The notes: generated from the letters alone by a model not told the origin. Numbered from the stretch's first letter, positions 1 through 8,385 are shown. The stretch: 64,000 nucleotides of DNA from Hahellaceae bacterium (GCA_016716085.1 JADJWY010000031.1:1-64000), one strand, 5' to 3'. Numbers and translations: made by a program.

Positions 1-259
1 TTGTATAAATTACGAAAGACTCGACACCTACAGCTCCTGATAATTTCTGCAATTTCGCTGGGATCTTTGAACGAACATTCGTCCAAGTCTACCCAGAACC
101 GTCTGGCCGTTGTGTTCAATTACGGCCACTAGTGTCTTGCGGGCACTTCCTGACGACGACGCAACAGCCAAACCTAGCTTGGCTTCCTGTAAGCCTTCGT
201 GGCGTGCGACAAATCGACGGGTTTTTGACGGGTGCTACCAGTTCGAAAAACCTACGCAC
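1..259 (-). pseudogene. Unknown island gene, cut by window edge, two apparent frameshifts
   Basis: Reading leftwards from a GTG at 259, an AAGGG ribosome-binding site lies just upstream. The peptide opens MRRFFELVAPVK. It continues as coherent protein (TRRFVARHEGLQEAKLG, then ARKTLVAVIEHNGQTVL, then VDLDECSFKDPSEIAEI) only if one base is removed in an AAAAA run and one added in a GGG run. I do not recognise the family. It is the most distal of a set of leftward genes that starts at the integrase. It runs off the left edge, so its C-terminus is unseen. The reconstruction is my inference; the reading could be chance. Confidence 0.35.
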
Positions 260-303
260 CGTCCCTTACCTTGATCGCGGCAGACGAAAACCGAGACAAG
301 GGA

Positions 304-409
304 TTATGTACTGCTGTTCATTTTATCTACATGAGGTACAAATAGGGTATCAAATTCGTCTTTTGACTCTATCGCGCCTTTCGGCGGTGGGGTTTTTCAA
401 TTCACTCAT
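304..409 (-). CDS. Possible tiny ORF of the island, probably frameshifted
   Basis: An ATG at 409 follows a G-rich AAGGGGG site and encodes MSELKNPTAERRDRVK. A stop appears soon after in this frame. Shifting by one base in the AAAA run near 360-364 gives a further open stretch (DEFDTLFVPHVDKMNSST) to a TAA at 304-306. No family is recognised. It lies between two other leftward small genes, which is the main support. The codon content is unremarkable and it may be spurious. Confidence 0.22.
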
Positions 410-611
410 GCCCGCGCCCCCTTATTCCGTTTCCCTTCACTGGAGTGGATAGCAGTCCTCGCAATACGTACCTGATAGAGTGATATTCACGTAACGGCAG
501 CGGGCCTATTCGTTGGCGAGACCGTCTAAATACGATCACACCTAATGCCGGGTACATAGTCGCCACAATCAGCAGGCAGGCAGGCAGCGGCTTTGCTTAC
601 CATATTTGGCG

Positions 612-839
612 CTATTTCTGCATCGTAAACCCATCACTGCAACCCTCTACCGCGTAAATTAATCGGCTATTGATCAGTTGCTGTCGCAACCAAAAGGCCG
701 CCCTTTGACTGTAACGGTGCTCGTCCTCGGCGGCTTCCAGCTCGGCTAAAATGTTGGTGATTACTTGAATTGCGTACACTTTGCTGAATTTCGGGCACAG
801 AGGCCTTGGCCCGAATTTCCGGGGTGTTCCAGTAGTCAT
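612..839 (-). CDS. Hypothetical 75-residue island protein
   Basis: This is an intact small gene starting at ATG 839 with a good GAGGA ribosome-binding site seven bases upstream. It begins only ten bases after the end of the AlpA-type gene, so the two are probably co-transcribed. The product is soluble and mixed-charge, with a likely helical middle (residues about 25-55, rich in A, E, R, Q). No signal peptide or membrane segment is visible. I do not recognise the family. Small proteins directly downstream of alpA are common in P4-type elements, where their roles are mostly unknown. Confidence 0.5.
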   Translation of the reverse strand: MTTGTPRKFGPRPLCPKFSKVYAIQVITNILAELEAAEDEHRYSQRAAFWLRQQLINSRLIYAVEGCSDGFTMQK

Positions 840-849
840 GGTTATTTCC

Positions 850-1100
850 TCAGAGTTCGGTAGCTGATCGACACGCCTTTGCGTGTGCTATGACGGCCAA
901 CAGGTCAGAACCAAGCCACACGCTGGTTCGTCCTATTTTTAGTGGGCGTGGGAATCGCCCTGATTTATTCCCAGATACCAAGTTGGTTTAGATACCGGAA
1001 TTCGACCGAGAACTTCATTTAGACGGTATAACCCATCAGGGGCTATGAGAACTTCGGCTCGACGGCCGGGGCCGTCAGTACATATGTTGTGTTGTGTCAT
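850..1100 (-). pseudogene. AlpA-family excisionase/regulator, one-base frameshift
   Basis: AlpA proteins are short MerR-like winged-helix DNA-binding proteins that activate integrase or act as excisionases of P4-like elements. From ATG 1100 the first frame gives YRLNEVLGRIPVSKPTWYLG, the typical helix-turn-helix start. A stop follows unless one G is added to the GGG run at 958-960. The corrected frame then reads RFPRPLKIGRTSVWLGSDLL and ends at a TGA overlapping the next gene's ribosome-binding site. This join reproduces the family's RFP-P-KIG-R-VWL-SD pattern, so the identification is firm although the gene as written is broken. It lies downstream of the integrase on the same strand, as expected for such elements. 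Confidence 0.7.
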
Positions 1101-1171
1101 TAGTCTTCACTCCCACTATGCAGTCTGTTTTGGCCTGACGAGGTAAGATTACTGGTGTGGTGGTCGGTTAT

Positions 1172-1200
1172 CCTGACATGCTATTTTTTTGCATGTCGGG
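1172..1200. terminator. Perfect 10-bp hairpin after the DUF6387-like gene
   Basis: Arms CCTGACATGC (1172-1181) and GCATGTCGGG (1191-1200) form a ten-pair stem with one G-T wobble and a T-rich nine-base loop. It starts immediately after the stop codon of the leftward gene at 1202. The trailing U-run is weak on both strands, so it could be a terminator, an mRNA-stabilising stem or a protein-binding palindrome. Confidence 0.45.
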
Positions 1201-1201
1201 T

Positions 1202-1993
1202 TTATAAGCCGTGAATCGAATTGTGGGTTTGGTTAGGCGTGGCAGTCTCGGCCCAAGTCCGGTCATCACACTCGAGAACATCCTCAACGGCGCGTTTGTG
1301 CGGCTCGGCTACGCGATCCATCGTCTTTTCATTCGGGCCGTATATCCCGATCACCCTCAGTACGTTGGTGACGTTGACTAATTCGGAGGTGGTTTCAACT
1401 TCCCTAACGTTGAAGCCGTGCGAAGTGTCGCCCCAGTCCGTGCCATCGCCATGCCGGTCATGCCCGACGGCGCACCATATGTACAAGTCTAGAAAGGGTA
1501 GGATGCCCAGTCGAAAATAGGCGTCAGGTTTGTCCGTTCGCCGTTTTCTTTCGATGTTATCGAGGTATGCCTCAAGTTCTTTGAAAATAGCCGAGCGTGG
1601 GGCTTTGGTGTTGATTATGAACACACTGTCATGGTGACCGAGTAGCGGTAGGGGTTCGGTGTCTGCCTCACCATCCCGCCACTGTAGGGACGTTCGTATA
1701 GCTCCTATAAGATCTTCAGCATCACCCAATGTCATACGTCTGACAGTCGGCCTTTCCAGTTTGGTTATGCACCCATCCACTGTGCGGGTGGATTTTCGAT
1801 CATGGCGACTATGGGGCCTTTTCCGACTAACCTCGGCCCGGCTTTCGTTGGGAAGTACCGCCGCCACACCCATCGACGGTGGTTCAGTAGTTGCCACCAC
1901 TGATCCCAGTCCAAGTTCTCAAGCCCTGCATAGTTTCGCATGTCGAACACGTCTGGTAACCACGGGAATCGATTCCGATTGCAGAGGTGAGGT
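1202..1993 (-). pseudogene. DUF6387-like island protein, frameshifted
   Basis: One frame encodes PWLPDVFDMRNYAGLENLDW and, after WWQLLNHR, more plausible protein up to a stop near 1765. Another frame continues with TKLERPTVRRMTL, a sheet-forming segment (SVFIINTKAPRSAIFKELEAYL), and LGILPFLDLYIW. The opening 'F-L/M-NY--L--L---W' and the late 'GILPFLDL-IW' resemble DUF6387 proteins, an uncharacterised family often next to P4-type integrases. One base added near 1770 fuses the frames. The exact start is uncertain: no well-placed ATG with a ribosome-binding site is seen. It follows the integrase on the same strand. The family assignment is from memory of motif shape, not a search. Confidence 0.45.
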
Positions 1994-2020
1994 GTAATCG
2001 GCTTTCCGTCTGTCGTCTGT

Positions 2021-3244
2021 CGCCACTTACTTGCCCTCGCCTCTTCAGTTCGTCCAGATAGTCGGCCCACTGTTGAAGCATCTTCCTACGCTCGGCCAGA
2101 TGCGTAGCGCGATTGTAAGCCCGTCCCAGTGGGTCACGGACGGTATGGGCCAGTTGGTGTTCAATAAAGTCGGGCCTGACTCCCAATCGTTCATCGAGCA
2201 TCGTCCGGGCCATGGCTCTGAAGCCGTGCGGTGTCATTACGTCTTTGTACCCCAGTCGTTTGAGTGCCTGATTAACGGTATTTTCCGAAATGGGTTTCTC
2301 TCGATCTCTGCGGGGAATATCCACCCGGTTCGCTCGGTTAAAGGTCGCAACTCTTCCAACAGTGACATAGCCTGAACAGGCGGTGGAACGATGTGCTCGG
2401 TGTGAACCTTTGACGCGGTCAGTTCGAGTTGCCGATCGGCGTTATTGAGGTTTTTCCCACTAGGTGGCGCAACTCGCCCGGCCTTAGCATCGTCAAAGCG
2501 GAAAGTTTCAGTGCGGCATTCGTAACCGTGTCGCCACGGTAGGTTTCGATCTTTCTCAGTACCTCGCCCACTAAAGCGGGATCGGTTACGGCGGGGTGGT
2601 GATTCTCCAGTGAACTTGGCAGCTTGTCGGCCAGATCGTCGGCCATGTTCCGTTGGCAGAGATTCAGGAATAGGGCATAGCGATAGATTTGGCTTGCAAT
2701 AACCCGCACCCGGTGAGCCGTTTCCGACTTTGCCGGTTTCGGCAATTTTCTGAAGCACGCCAAAGTTCATGGTTTGTGATTTGGTCTATTGGTCGGTTTG
2801 CCCAATTTCGGGAAGAGGGTACTTCTCAAGCCGACGAAGCTGGCGCTCGTAATGCGCGGGGACGATTTTTGTTTTGAATTTTTAGCCAAAGCGAGTGATA
2901 CGGCTTCAAAGGATTGATTTGCCACCAGCTCGGCTTTCTGTTTTGTTCTTTACGCGACGTTGACGGGTCGATCCCCGAGCGGAGGAGTGCTTTGTGTTCG
3001 TCCCGATCTGTTCGGGCCTGTTTCAGACTGATCTGGGGTAACTGCCAAGTGAGTAGCTTCTCTTTACCCCCCCAAACCTGTATTTCAGTCGCCACCGTTT
3101 TGAGCCATTCGGCATAACCTGACACAGCAGGCCGCCACCGCAGGCGATCTTGTACGGGCTTGATTCGGGTAAGGCGTGTTTAATGTGAAGGTCGGTGACC
3201 TTATCACCAGCCGGGCGGGGGTTTACTGTCATGGGGGTAACCAA
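2021..3244 (-). pseudogene. int: P4-type tyrosine integrase with multiple frameshifts
   Basis: This is a site-specific recombinase that would integrate and excise the element at ssrA. The N-terminal DUF4102 arm-binding region is visible (LPESSPYKIACGGGLLCQV, SKRWRLKYRFGGVKRSYSLG). It is followed by the core-binding region (ETAHRVRVIASQIYRYALF) and the catalytic domain, with the first Arg in LRPGELRH, HGFRAMAR, the HQLAH block and the nucleophile Tyr in GRAYNRATH. All catalytic residues are present. The protein is spread over several frames by at least five one-base indels, at C, A and G runs such as near 3047, 2945 and 2880. The gene points away from ssrA, with its start 150 bases from the tRNA-like 3' end, the usual layout for an ssrA-integrated element. 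Confidence 0.85.
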
Positions 3245-3328
3245 AACCTATCAGGGGTAAGTTACCCCCGATGTTACCCCCGTTTAGCCTTAGACTTCAA
3301 TAGACTTCGTTACCCCTGATTAGACTTC
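3231..3328. repeat. Cluster of short repeats between integrase start and ssrA
   Basis: GTTACCCC occurs at 3261-3268, 3273-3280 and 3309-3316, with inverted GGGGTAA at 3234-3240 and 3254-3260. TAGACTTC occurs directly repeated at 3291-3298, 3301-3308 and 3321-3328. Two repeat families interleave within 100 bases, immediately beside the attachment gene. Short repeated sites in this place are typical of integrase arm-type or excisionase/AlpA binding sites; that function is inferred. Confidence 0.5.
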
Positions 3329-3394
3329 GAAGTCCGTGAAATCATTGTTTTTAAAGCGTTTTTAGACTTAGTTGGATTCCCTAAAACGCAATAG

Positions 3395-3749
3395 TGGTGG
3401 AGACGGCGGGAATTGAACCCGCGTCCGTCAGTCCTCTGCCATCGGCTCTACATGCTTAGATTCCCTCAATTGCTTTAACCCGAAGCGACCCGAGGGGCAG
3501 GGTGCCGAAGGCTAGCCTTTAAGGTTTCGCAAGCCGGAGCAAGGCGATCCGGCCAACTAGCTTATTCTGAATGACACTCAGTACCGCGGGGTAAGCACCT
3601 TAGCGTGAGTGGCTAAGCGGCCGTTAGGCTGCTAAAGCGTAAGTTTCGTCGTTTGCGACTATGTTTTGCGGTATTTGAAGTACGAGAGTTACCGCCCTCT
3701 CGGCATGCACCTCTGGGTTTGTAACCGGCGTCGAAACCATGTCGTCCCC
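3395..3749 (-). ncRNA. ssrA: tmRNA
   Basis: Transfer-messenger RNA rescues stalled ribosomes together with SmpB. On the minus strand the 5' end GGGGACG pairs with the 3' acceptor strand CGTCTCC before ACCA, leaving a CCA end at 3395. The T-arm reads GGGTTCAATTCCC. The tag frame resumes at GCA and encodes ANDETYALAA followed by TAA, close to the E. coli tag. The length is 355 nt, normal for a one-piece gammaproteobacterial tmRNA. The partner gene smpB lies 1.6 kb away on the same strand. The 3' end is a frequent integration site, and an integrase lies directly beyond it. No second copy of the 3' end is seen in 1-3394. Confidence 0.97.
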
Positions 3750-3793
3750 AAAAGCGTGTGTGTTTCGGCCTGACTGGACCGACACGTGAACAC

Positions 3794-3823
3794 ATATATG
3801 GTAGCGAGTATATCTCATTTCAA
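3794..3823 (-). promoter_or_regulatory. Possible sigma-70 promoter of ssrA
   Basis: On the minus strand TTGAAA (3818-3823) is followed after 18 bases by ATATAT (3794-3799), about 45 bases before the mature 5' end. A TATACT hexamer also lies between them near 3806-3811 without an obvious -35 partner. The precise start is unclear. Confidence 0.35.
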
Positions 3824-3876
3824 GGGGCTTCGCTAGGGCGCTACTTTTTCATGGGTTTTGAGGGCCAGTAGCTCAC

Positions 3877-5232
3877 TCAGGGATTCACCAAAAACGTGAT
3901 CAGCATATCGGGGTCGGGAATCAGGTGCTTATCGGCGACCACACCAAACTGCACCGTATCGTGGTAGCTCAATATACTCAGGCCCACGCCGACGTTACCG
4001 GATTGAGGCACCCAGAACATTGGTTGAATCATGCGGCTTCCGGCCAGATAGAGTGGGTGCTTCGGACCTGGCACGTTGGTCATGACGAGTGAGGCTTTTT
4101 GGCTCAGCACCTCAAGTGCCGTCTGTTCCATCACTGCGGGGCCTTTTCCAAGAACGCCCAGTAAGCCGTAAAAGACCTGCGGTTGATAGCTGTTCTTCAG
4201 TTCGCGCATCGCCTGACAAACCGACTCGAGACGACTTGCGGCCGAATGCTTGCCCACGGGAAGAGGGACAATCACGAGTCCAAACTGATTTCCCAGTGTT
4301 TTAATCGGTTGATCCAGTGGGCGCAGGTTAAATGGAACCGCCACATTCAGGTGATCCTGCTCGACAGCGTCATTCCGGGTCAGTAAATAAGCACGGATGG
4401 CACCCGCTGCCGCAGCAATCAGAATGTCGTTAATGGTAGCCCCGGAGTCGTTTCCCTGCCGCACGGACGTCCTCCAGCGAGTAGGGTTCAGCCCAGGCCA
4501 CGCGCTTGCGCCCGGTCAATTCACCGCGGAAACAAGTCGGTGGCTCGTTAGGCATCAATGCAATACGCGAGAGTTCCTGACCAATCGATAAGCCCTCTCG
4601 GGCCAGATCCGTCAAGTGACTGGGGTGCTGGATCAGATCCACCGTTTCCTCGACCAGTTCGTGTCCCAGATGAAAGGTCTCTGCCAATAGTTTTTGTGCG
4701 GGTTCTACCCATTGTTTGATCCACGAGTCTGTTCTCGTTGTCTTGGCTTTCGCTTCCTCAGGTACCGGCACAACACCATCATCGGTCAGTGAAAGCATGA
4801 CTCGCACGAGCGAAATGCCATCAGCGATACAATGATGAACCCTCATCAGCAGGGCGCAACCCCCGTTAACATTTTCAATTAAGTGCATTTGCCAGAGAGG
4901 GATATGAAAATTTAAGGGCGTGCTCGTCAGATCTGACGCGAGTGCCTGCAAATCATGGTAAGTACCATGGCCAGGCAAGCCGACGACATGAACATGATTT
5001 TCAATGTCAAAATGGGGGTCGATTTCCCAAAAGGCACCATTCGCATGCTCTACAACAAGTTGGCGGAAGCGGGCAAATTTGAGGAGCCGTTCAGTGATCA
5101 GTTTTTCCAGCGCACTTCGGGTGATAGGCTTTTCGAGGATCATAACCCCGCTGATCATCATGAGGTTAGAATCGCTTTCCATTCGAAGCAGGCGTGATCA
5201 ACGCCAGACATGGGCTCGCCGTGGGTGGACAT
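3877..5232 (-). pseudogene. Wax ester synthase/diacylglycerol acyltransferase (WS/DGAT), two frameshifts
   Basis: WS/DGAT enzymes join acyl-CoA to fatty alcohol or diacylglycerol and make neutral storage lipid at the membrane. The catalytic HHxxxDG motif is present as VHHCIADGISL in the N-terminal half. The second half contains GATINDILIAAAAGAIRAYL and the C-terminal NVGVGLSILSYHDTVQFGV block. The likely start is ATG 5232 (MSTHGEPMSGVDHACF), giving the family's opening 'S--D--F-ME'. One base is missing after TTC near 5187. A second indel in a CC/GGGG run near 4447 shifts the frame just before GATIND. As written the gene gives three fragments. With both repaired the length, about 450 residues, is normal. 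It stands alone between ssrA and smpB. Confidence 0.8.
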
Positions 5233-5317
5233 AGAGGCCTTCCTGCTTATTGTTGTGGCTATAGATCGGCCACCAGCATATACCCCCTTGGCTTATCCGG
5301 GTGTTGACAGGCGTCAA

Positions 5318-5800
5318 TTACTGTTTGGTATGTTCGCGCACGATACGTTGCTTTTGGCGTCCCCATTCGCGCTCTTTCTCGGAGTCACGCTTGTCATATT
5401 CTTTTTTCCCTTTGACTAACGCGATTTCGCATTTTACGCGGTTATTTTTCCAGTACAGTGCCAGCGGTACACAGCTGTAGCCCGCCTGTTGAACCGCGCC
5501 AATCAATTTGCTGATTTCTCTCGCATTTAGCAGTAGCTTGCGGGTGCGGGTAGGTTCAGCAATCACGTGTGTGGACGCTTCCTTCAGCGGTGTGATATGG
5601 GTACCCATCAGCCAGGCTTCACCCTGATGAATCTGTACATAGGAGTCGACCAGCTGACATTTGCCGGCGCGGAGGCTCTTGACCTCCCAGCCCGTCAGCA
5701 CGAGCCCCGCTTCGAAGCGATCCTCGATGTGGTAATCGTGGCGCGCTTTTTTGTTGAGCGCGATCGTGGAATTGGGTTCATTTTTTTTGGGCTTGGCCAT
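5318..5800 (-). CDS. smpB: SsrA-binding protein SmpB
   Basis: SmpB binds the tRNA-like domain of tmRNA and brings it to stalled ribosomes for trans-translation. The 160-residue product has the family signature DYHIEDRFEAGLVLTGWEVK near the N-terminus and a basic C-terminal tail (GKKEYDKRDSEKEREW, then GRQKQRIVRE) that acts as the codon-anticodon mimic in the decoding site. The length is standard. Start is ATG 5800 (MAKPKKNEPN). Its RNA partner gene ssrA lies on the same strand downstream. The neighbouring ratA-rnfH pair on the opposite strand is part of the usual smpB context in gammaproteobacteria. Confidence 0.98.
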   Translation of the reverse strand: MAKPKKNEPNSTIALNKKARHDYHIEDRFEAGLVLTGWEVKSLRAGKCQLVDSYVQIHQGEAWLMGTHITPLKEASTHVIAEPTRTRKLLLNAREISKLIGAVQQAGYSCVPLALYWKNNRVKCEIALVKGKKEYDKRDSEKEREWGRQKQRIVREHTKQ

Positions 5801-5831
5801 GAGCTAACGACTTGACTGAATAAAGCCGGAT

Positions 5832-5861
5832 ATTGTACCGGAAACCGCAGGCTGGATTGAA
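5832..5861 (-). promoter_or_regulatory. Possible smpB promoter
   Basis: On the minus strand TTCAAT (5856-5861) and TACAAT (5832-5837) are separated by 18 bases, about 32 bases before the smpB ATG. The -10 is close to consensus and the -35 moderate. Confidence 0.4.
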
Positions 5862-5983
5862 GGGGAGCTGCTTTTCTCCTGGACAACCTTATACAATCTT
5901 GTGAAAGGAAATCGAGGACGGCCGACGAGTTACGTTATACTCTAGCTCGGGTGGCTACCTGCAAATAATAACAAGGAAATTGA

Positions 5984-7207
5984 ATGAGTCTGGTGCCCTA
6001 TGAGCAATTAAAGTGGTCTGATCCACGCAGTTCGCTGCTGGCCGGTATTTGCATCGTGACCGGTTTCGTGAACGTCTGGCGCTTTCCCGAGCTGATGGCA
6101 ACCCACGGTGGGGAGGCGTTTCTCCTGACCTATGTGGGTGCCCTGGTCTGCCTGGCATTGCCGGTCGTCTGGCTGCAATGGCAGTTAGGGCGTCGATTCA
6201 AGGGGACCCAGGTCGGCGCGCTTGTCCGTCTGGGGCAGGTTAAGTATTTCTCACTTTGGCAGTTTTCGGGTGGGATGATGATTCTGGCCTGTGGGCTCAC
6301 CGCAGGGTTTTATATTCTGACGCAGCCTTCCGCCCTGGTGGGTGCGTTGGTGATTCTGGGCATTCTGCTGATGGGCTATGGCGGGCTGAATGTCGGATGG
6401 AAAACCACGGGAATTGCTCTTCCTGGGCGAGCAAAGTAGCTGGGATGACCGCCTGATGCTGGACGCACTGAGTCAGGCCTTTTTCTCTATGGCACTGAGT
6501 ACGGGGGTTTACTTTATTTTAGGCGCCTATTGTTGCCAGGAGGGTCCTCCCTTGCGCTTGGTTGGCAAAATTCTGCTGGCTGACCTGGTCACCGGGCTGG
6601 TTGCGACATTGATTGTCGTCCCAATTGTTCTGGCTGCAGACCTTCAGGTGACAGGAGGATTTGCCCTGGTCTTTCAGACGCTGCCCGTCGCCTTTCAGTC
6701 TTTGCCCCTTGGACAACTTTGGTTGGCCCTATTCTACGTTCTCTTTATTTTGGTGGCGTTGACTTCGCTGCTCTTTCTGTTGGAACCGGCGGTGTACTGG
6801 TATCAATTACATTTCAGGACGCGGCGCAGACCCGCGCTGCTGGTGGTGCTGAGTGGATTGGGGGTGTTCGCAGCGGTGCTGGCGCATTCGATGGTGGCGG
6901 ATGATGGCGTCACCGTGTTAGGGATGCCCGGTTTACGTTCATGCAATTTGCAGTGTCGGTTGTTTTACTGCCATTGTCTCTGCTGTTTGTACTGGTTCTG
7001 ATGGGCTATGTGCTGCCCCGCGAACACTTGGCCGCCGGGATTGGATTAGCGGTGGGAGGTGTTTACTTTCAGGCGCTTTACCGTTGGATTCGGTATGTAC
7101 TGGTTCCGCTGATCTTTTTAATCCTGGTGTATAGCCTCCTTGGGTTGTTGCAATATATGTGCTTCCTTGGTGGGCCGTATAGCGGTAGTATTTGCCCCGT
7201 TTCGTAG
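5984..7207 (+). pseudogene. Neurotransmitter:sodium symporter (SLC6/SNF) family transporter, two frameshifts
   Basis: The family consists of LeuT-fold inner-membrane symporters that take up amino acids or amines with sodium. The opening YEQLKWSDPRSSLLAGICIV, then FVNVWRFPELMATHGGEAFL, is the conserved TM1 Na+/substrate site (usually G--GN-WRFP). Later LSQAFFSMALSTGVYFILGAY is the conserved TM6-7 region. Start is ATG 5984 with an AAGGAAA site. The reading frame changes near 6420 and again near 6935 (between VTVLGMPGL and MQFAVSVVLL). Three overlapping fragments total about 430 residues, roughly full length with 11-12 hydrophobic segments. The position between smpB and ratA is conserved in several marine gammaproteobacteria. 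The substrate is unknown. Confidence 0.75.
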
Positions 7208-7221
7208 TCAGGTTGAAACGT

Positions 7222-7650
7222 GTGAAAGTCAGTCGCCATGCCCTCATTCCGTTTAGTGATCATCAGATGTTTGATCTGGTGCTCGATGTGGTGCGTTACC
7301 CCGAGTTTCTGCCCTGGTGCTCGGCGGGGCAGGTTTTGGAGCTGGATGAACACAGCCAGTTAGCGAAGCTGACGATCAGTAAGGCGACTGTCTCTCAAAG
7401 TTTTACAACCCGAAATCAACTGATCCGGCCAGGCGAGATTCGTTTGAGTCTCGTGGAGGGGCCTTTTCGTTCGCTCTCTGGGAGCTGGTCGTTTAAAGCG
7501 CTGAATGACAGTGCTTGTAAAGTGATGCTGGACCTCAACTTTGAGCCAGCGGGCGCTTTGCATGGTTTAGCGTTGGGTTCGGTTTTCGGTCAGGCGGCAA
7601 ACACGATGGTTGATTTGTTCTGTCGTCGGGCCCACGCGTTGTATCGCTAA
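7222..7650 (+). CDS. ratA: Ribosome-associated toxin/START-like protein RatA
   Basis: RatA is a START/polyketide-cyclase-fold protein. E. coli RatA is reported to bind the 50S subunit and block 70S formation, and the mitochondrial homologue Coq10 binds coenzyme Q, so the true role is debated. The sequence shows the family pattern SRHALIPFSDHQMFDLVLDV, YPEFLPWC and the closing TMVDLFCRRAHALY. Start GTG 7222 gives 142 residues and the canonical VKVSRHALIP opening. An upstream ATG at 7192 in frame would add ten residues and overlap the transporter's end. rnfH follows, as in most gammaproteobacteria. Confidence 0.93.
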   Translation: MKVSRHALIPFSDHQMFDLVLDVVRYPEFLPWCSAGQVLELDEHSQLAKLTISKATVSQSFTTRNQLIRPGEIRLSLVEGPFRSLSGSWSFKALNDSACKVMLDLNFEPAGALHGLALGSVFGQAANTMVDLFCRRAHALYR

Positions 7651-7683
7651 TTGACAGGGTTCGCTGTTATCAGGAGTTTTAAG

Positions 7684-7977
7684 GTGGAAAAAAAAGTAAC
7701 GGTCGAAGTGGCTTATGCTGCGCCTGCGCAGCAAAAAATTCTGCGCATCTCGGTGCCGGAAGGAACCAATATGGTCGAAGCTGTGCGTCTTTCAGGTATT
7801 CTCGACCTGTTTCCAGAGATCGATTTGGCATCCAGCAAGTTGGGTATATTCAGCAAGATGGTGCCCAAACCTGAGCTGCAGGTCGTGCAGGAGGGAGATC
7901 GTATTGAGATCTATCGACCGTTGCTGATTGATCCGAAACAGGCGCGCCTGAACCGGGCCAAAAAAGCGGCAGAGTAA
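7684..7977 (+). CDS. rnfH: RnfH family ubiquitin-like protein
   Basis: This is a small beta-grasp protein of unsettled function, first named for its place in some rnf operons and regularly found with ratA, with which it is proposed to form a pair. The 97-residue product reads VTVEVAYAAPAQQKILRISV near the start and DRIEIYRPLLIDPKQARLNR near the end, the signature C-terminal block of the family. I chose GTG 7684 because an AGGAG site precedes it; an in-frame TTG at 7651 has none. It lies 33 bases after ratA, so the two are probably co-transcribed. Confidence 0.93.
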   Translation: MEKKVTVEVAYAAPAQQKILRISVPEGTNMVEAVRLSGILDLFPEIDLASSKLGIFSKMVPKPELQVVQEGDRIEIYRPLLIDPKQARLNRAKKAAE

Positions 7978-8013
7978 ATGTTGCTGCTGATTCTCCAGTC
8001 GGTTCAGTTGGTT

Positions 8014-8385
8014 TTAAGATTTGTCTCGTATTTTGTATACCAGGCCAGGGTTGGCCAGCTCGGGCTGCAGCAGGGGGCCGTGGTCAATCGCACTGAGAGT
8101 ATCGCCCTCGAACGTTAGCTGTACCTTCTGCGTGTGAATTTCGCCACCCTCCAACTGCATGGTGTAGTAGTAAGTCTCTTCTGACAGGTTAAAGCTATTT
8201 TTCAGGAGAGGATTACCCAAAATGTAGTGTACCTGGCGGCGTGTCATTCCGGTGCGCAACTCTGTCAGCATGTCGGCTTCAACAATGTTGCCCTGCTGCA
8301 CGTCAATTCGGTAAACCCCAGGGAACATACAGCCAGAGGTGAGACCGATGCCTAACATCAGCAGTAAAAAGGCGAACTTTTGCAT
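8014..8385 (-). CDS. bamE: Outer membrane assembly lipoprotein BamE
   Basis: BamE is a small lipoprotein of the BAM complex that inserts beta-barrel proteins into the outer membrane. The 123-residue product has a signal peptide ending in the lipobox LTSGC (Cys19). The conserved YRIDVQQGN, LRTGMTRRQVHYILGNPLL and a closing LTFEGDTLSAID follow. The length is typical. It is divergent from fur, a conserved pairing in Pseudomonas, where it is called omlA. The 82-base gap to fur holds both promoters. Confidence 0.97.
   Translation of the reverse strand: MQKFAFLLLMLGIGLTSGCMFPGVYRIDVQQGNIVEADMLTELRTGMTRRQVHYILGNPLLKNSFNLSEETYYYTMQLEGGEIHTQKVQLTFEGDTLSAIDHGPLLQPELANPGLVYKIRDKS

Noticed and set aside
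132..452. A 106-codon plus-strand open frame near the left edge
   Set aside because: It has no good ribosome-binding site and an irregular composition. It lies antisense to the leftward small genes that better fit the element's strand.
1221..1997. Plus-strand open frames opposite the DUF6387-like gene
   Set aside because: They are Ser/Thr/Arg-rich antisense products without recognisable domains, while the minus strand gives coherent protein.
1..3394. A second copy of the ssrA 3' end as the other attachment site
   Set aside because: I looked for the GGTGGAGACGGCGGG pattern left of 3394 and did not see one; the far site must be outside the window if it exists.
3245..3394. Intact insertion sequence near the integrase
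   Set aside because: No transposase motif and no terminal inverted repeats with target duplication; the repeats here fit integrase binding sites better.
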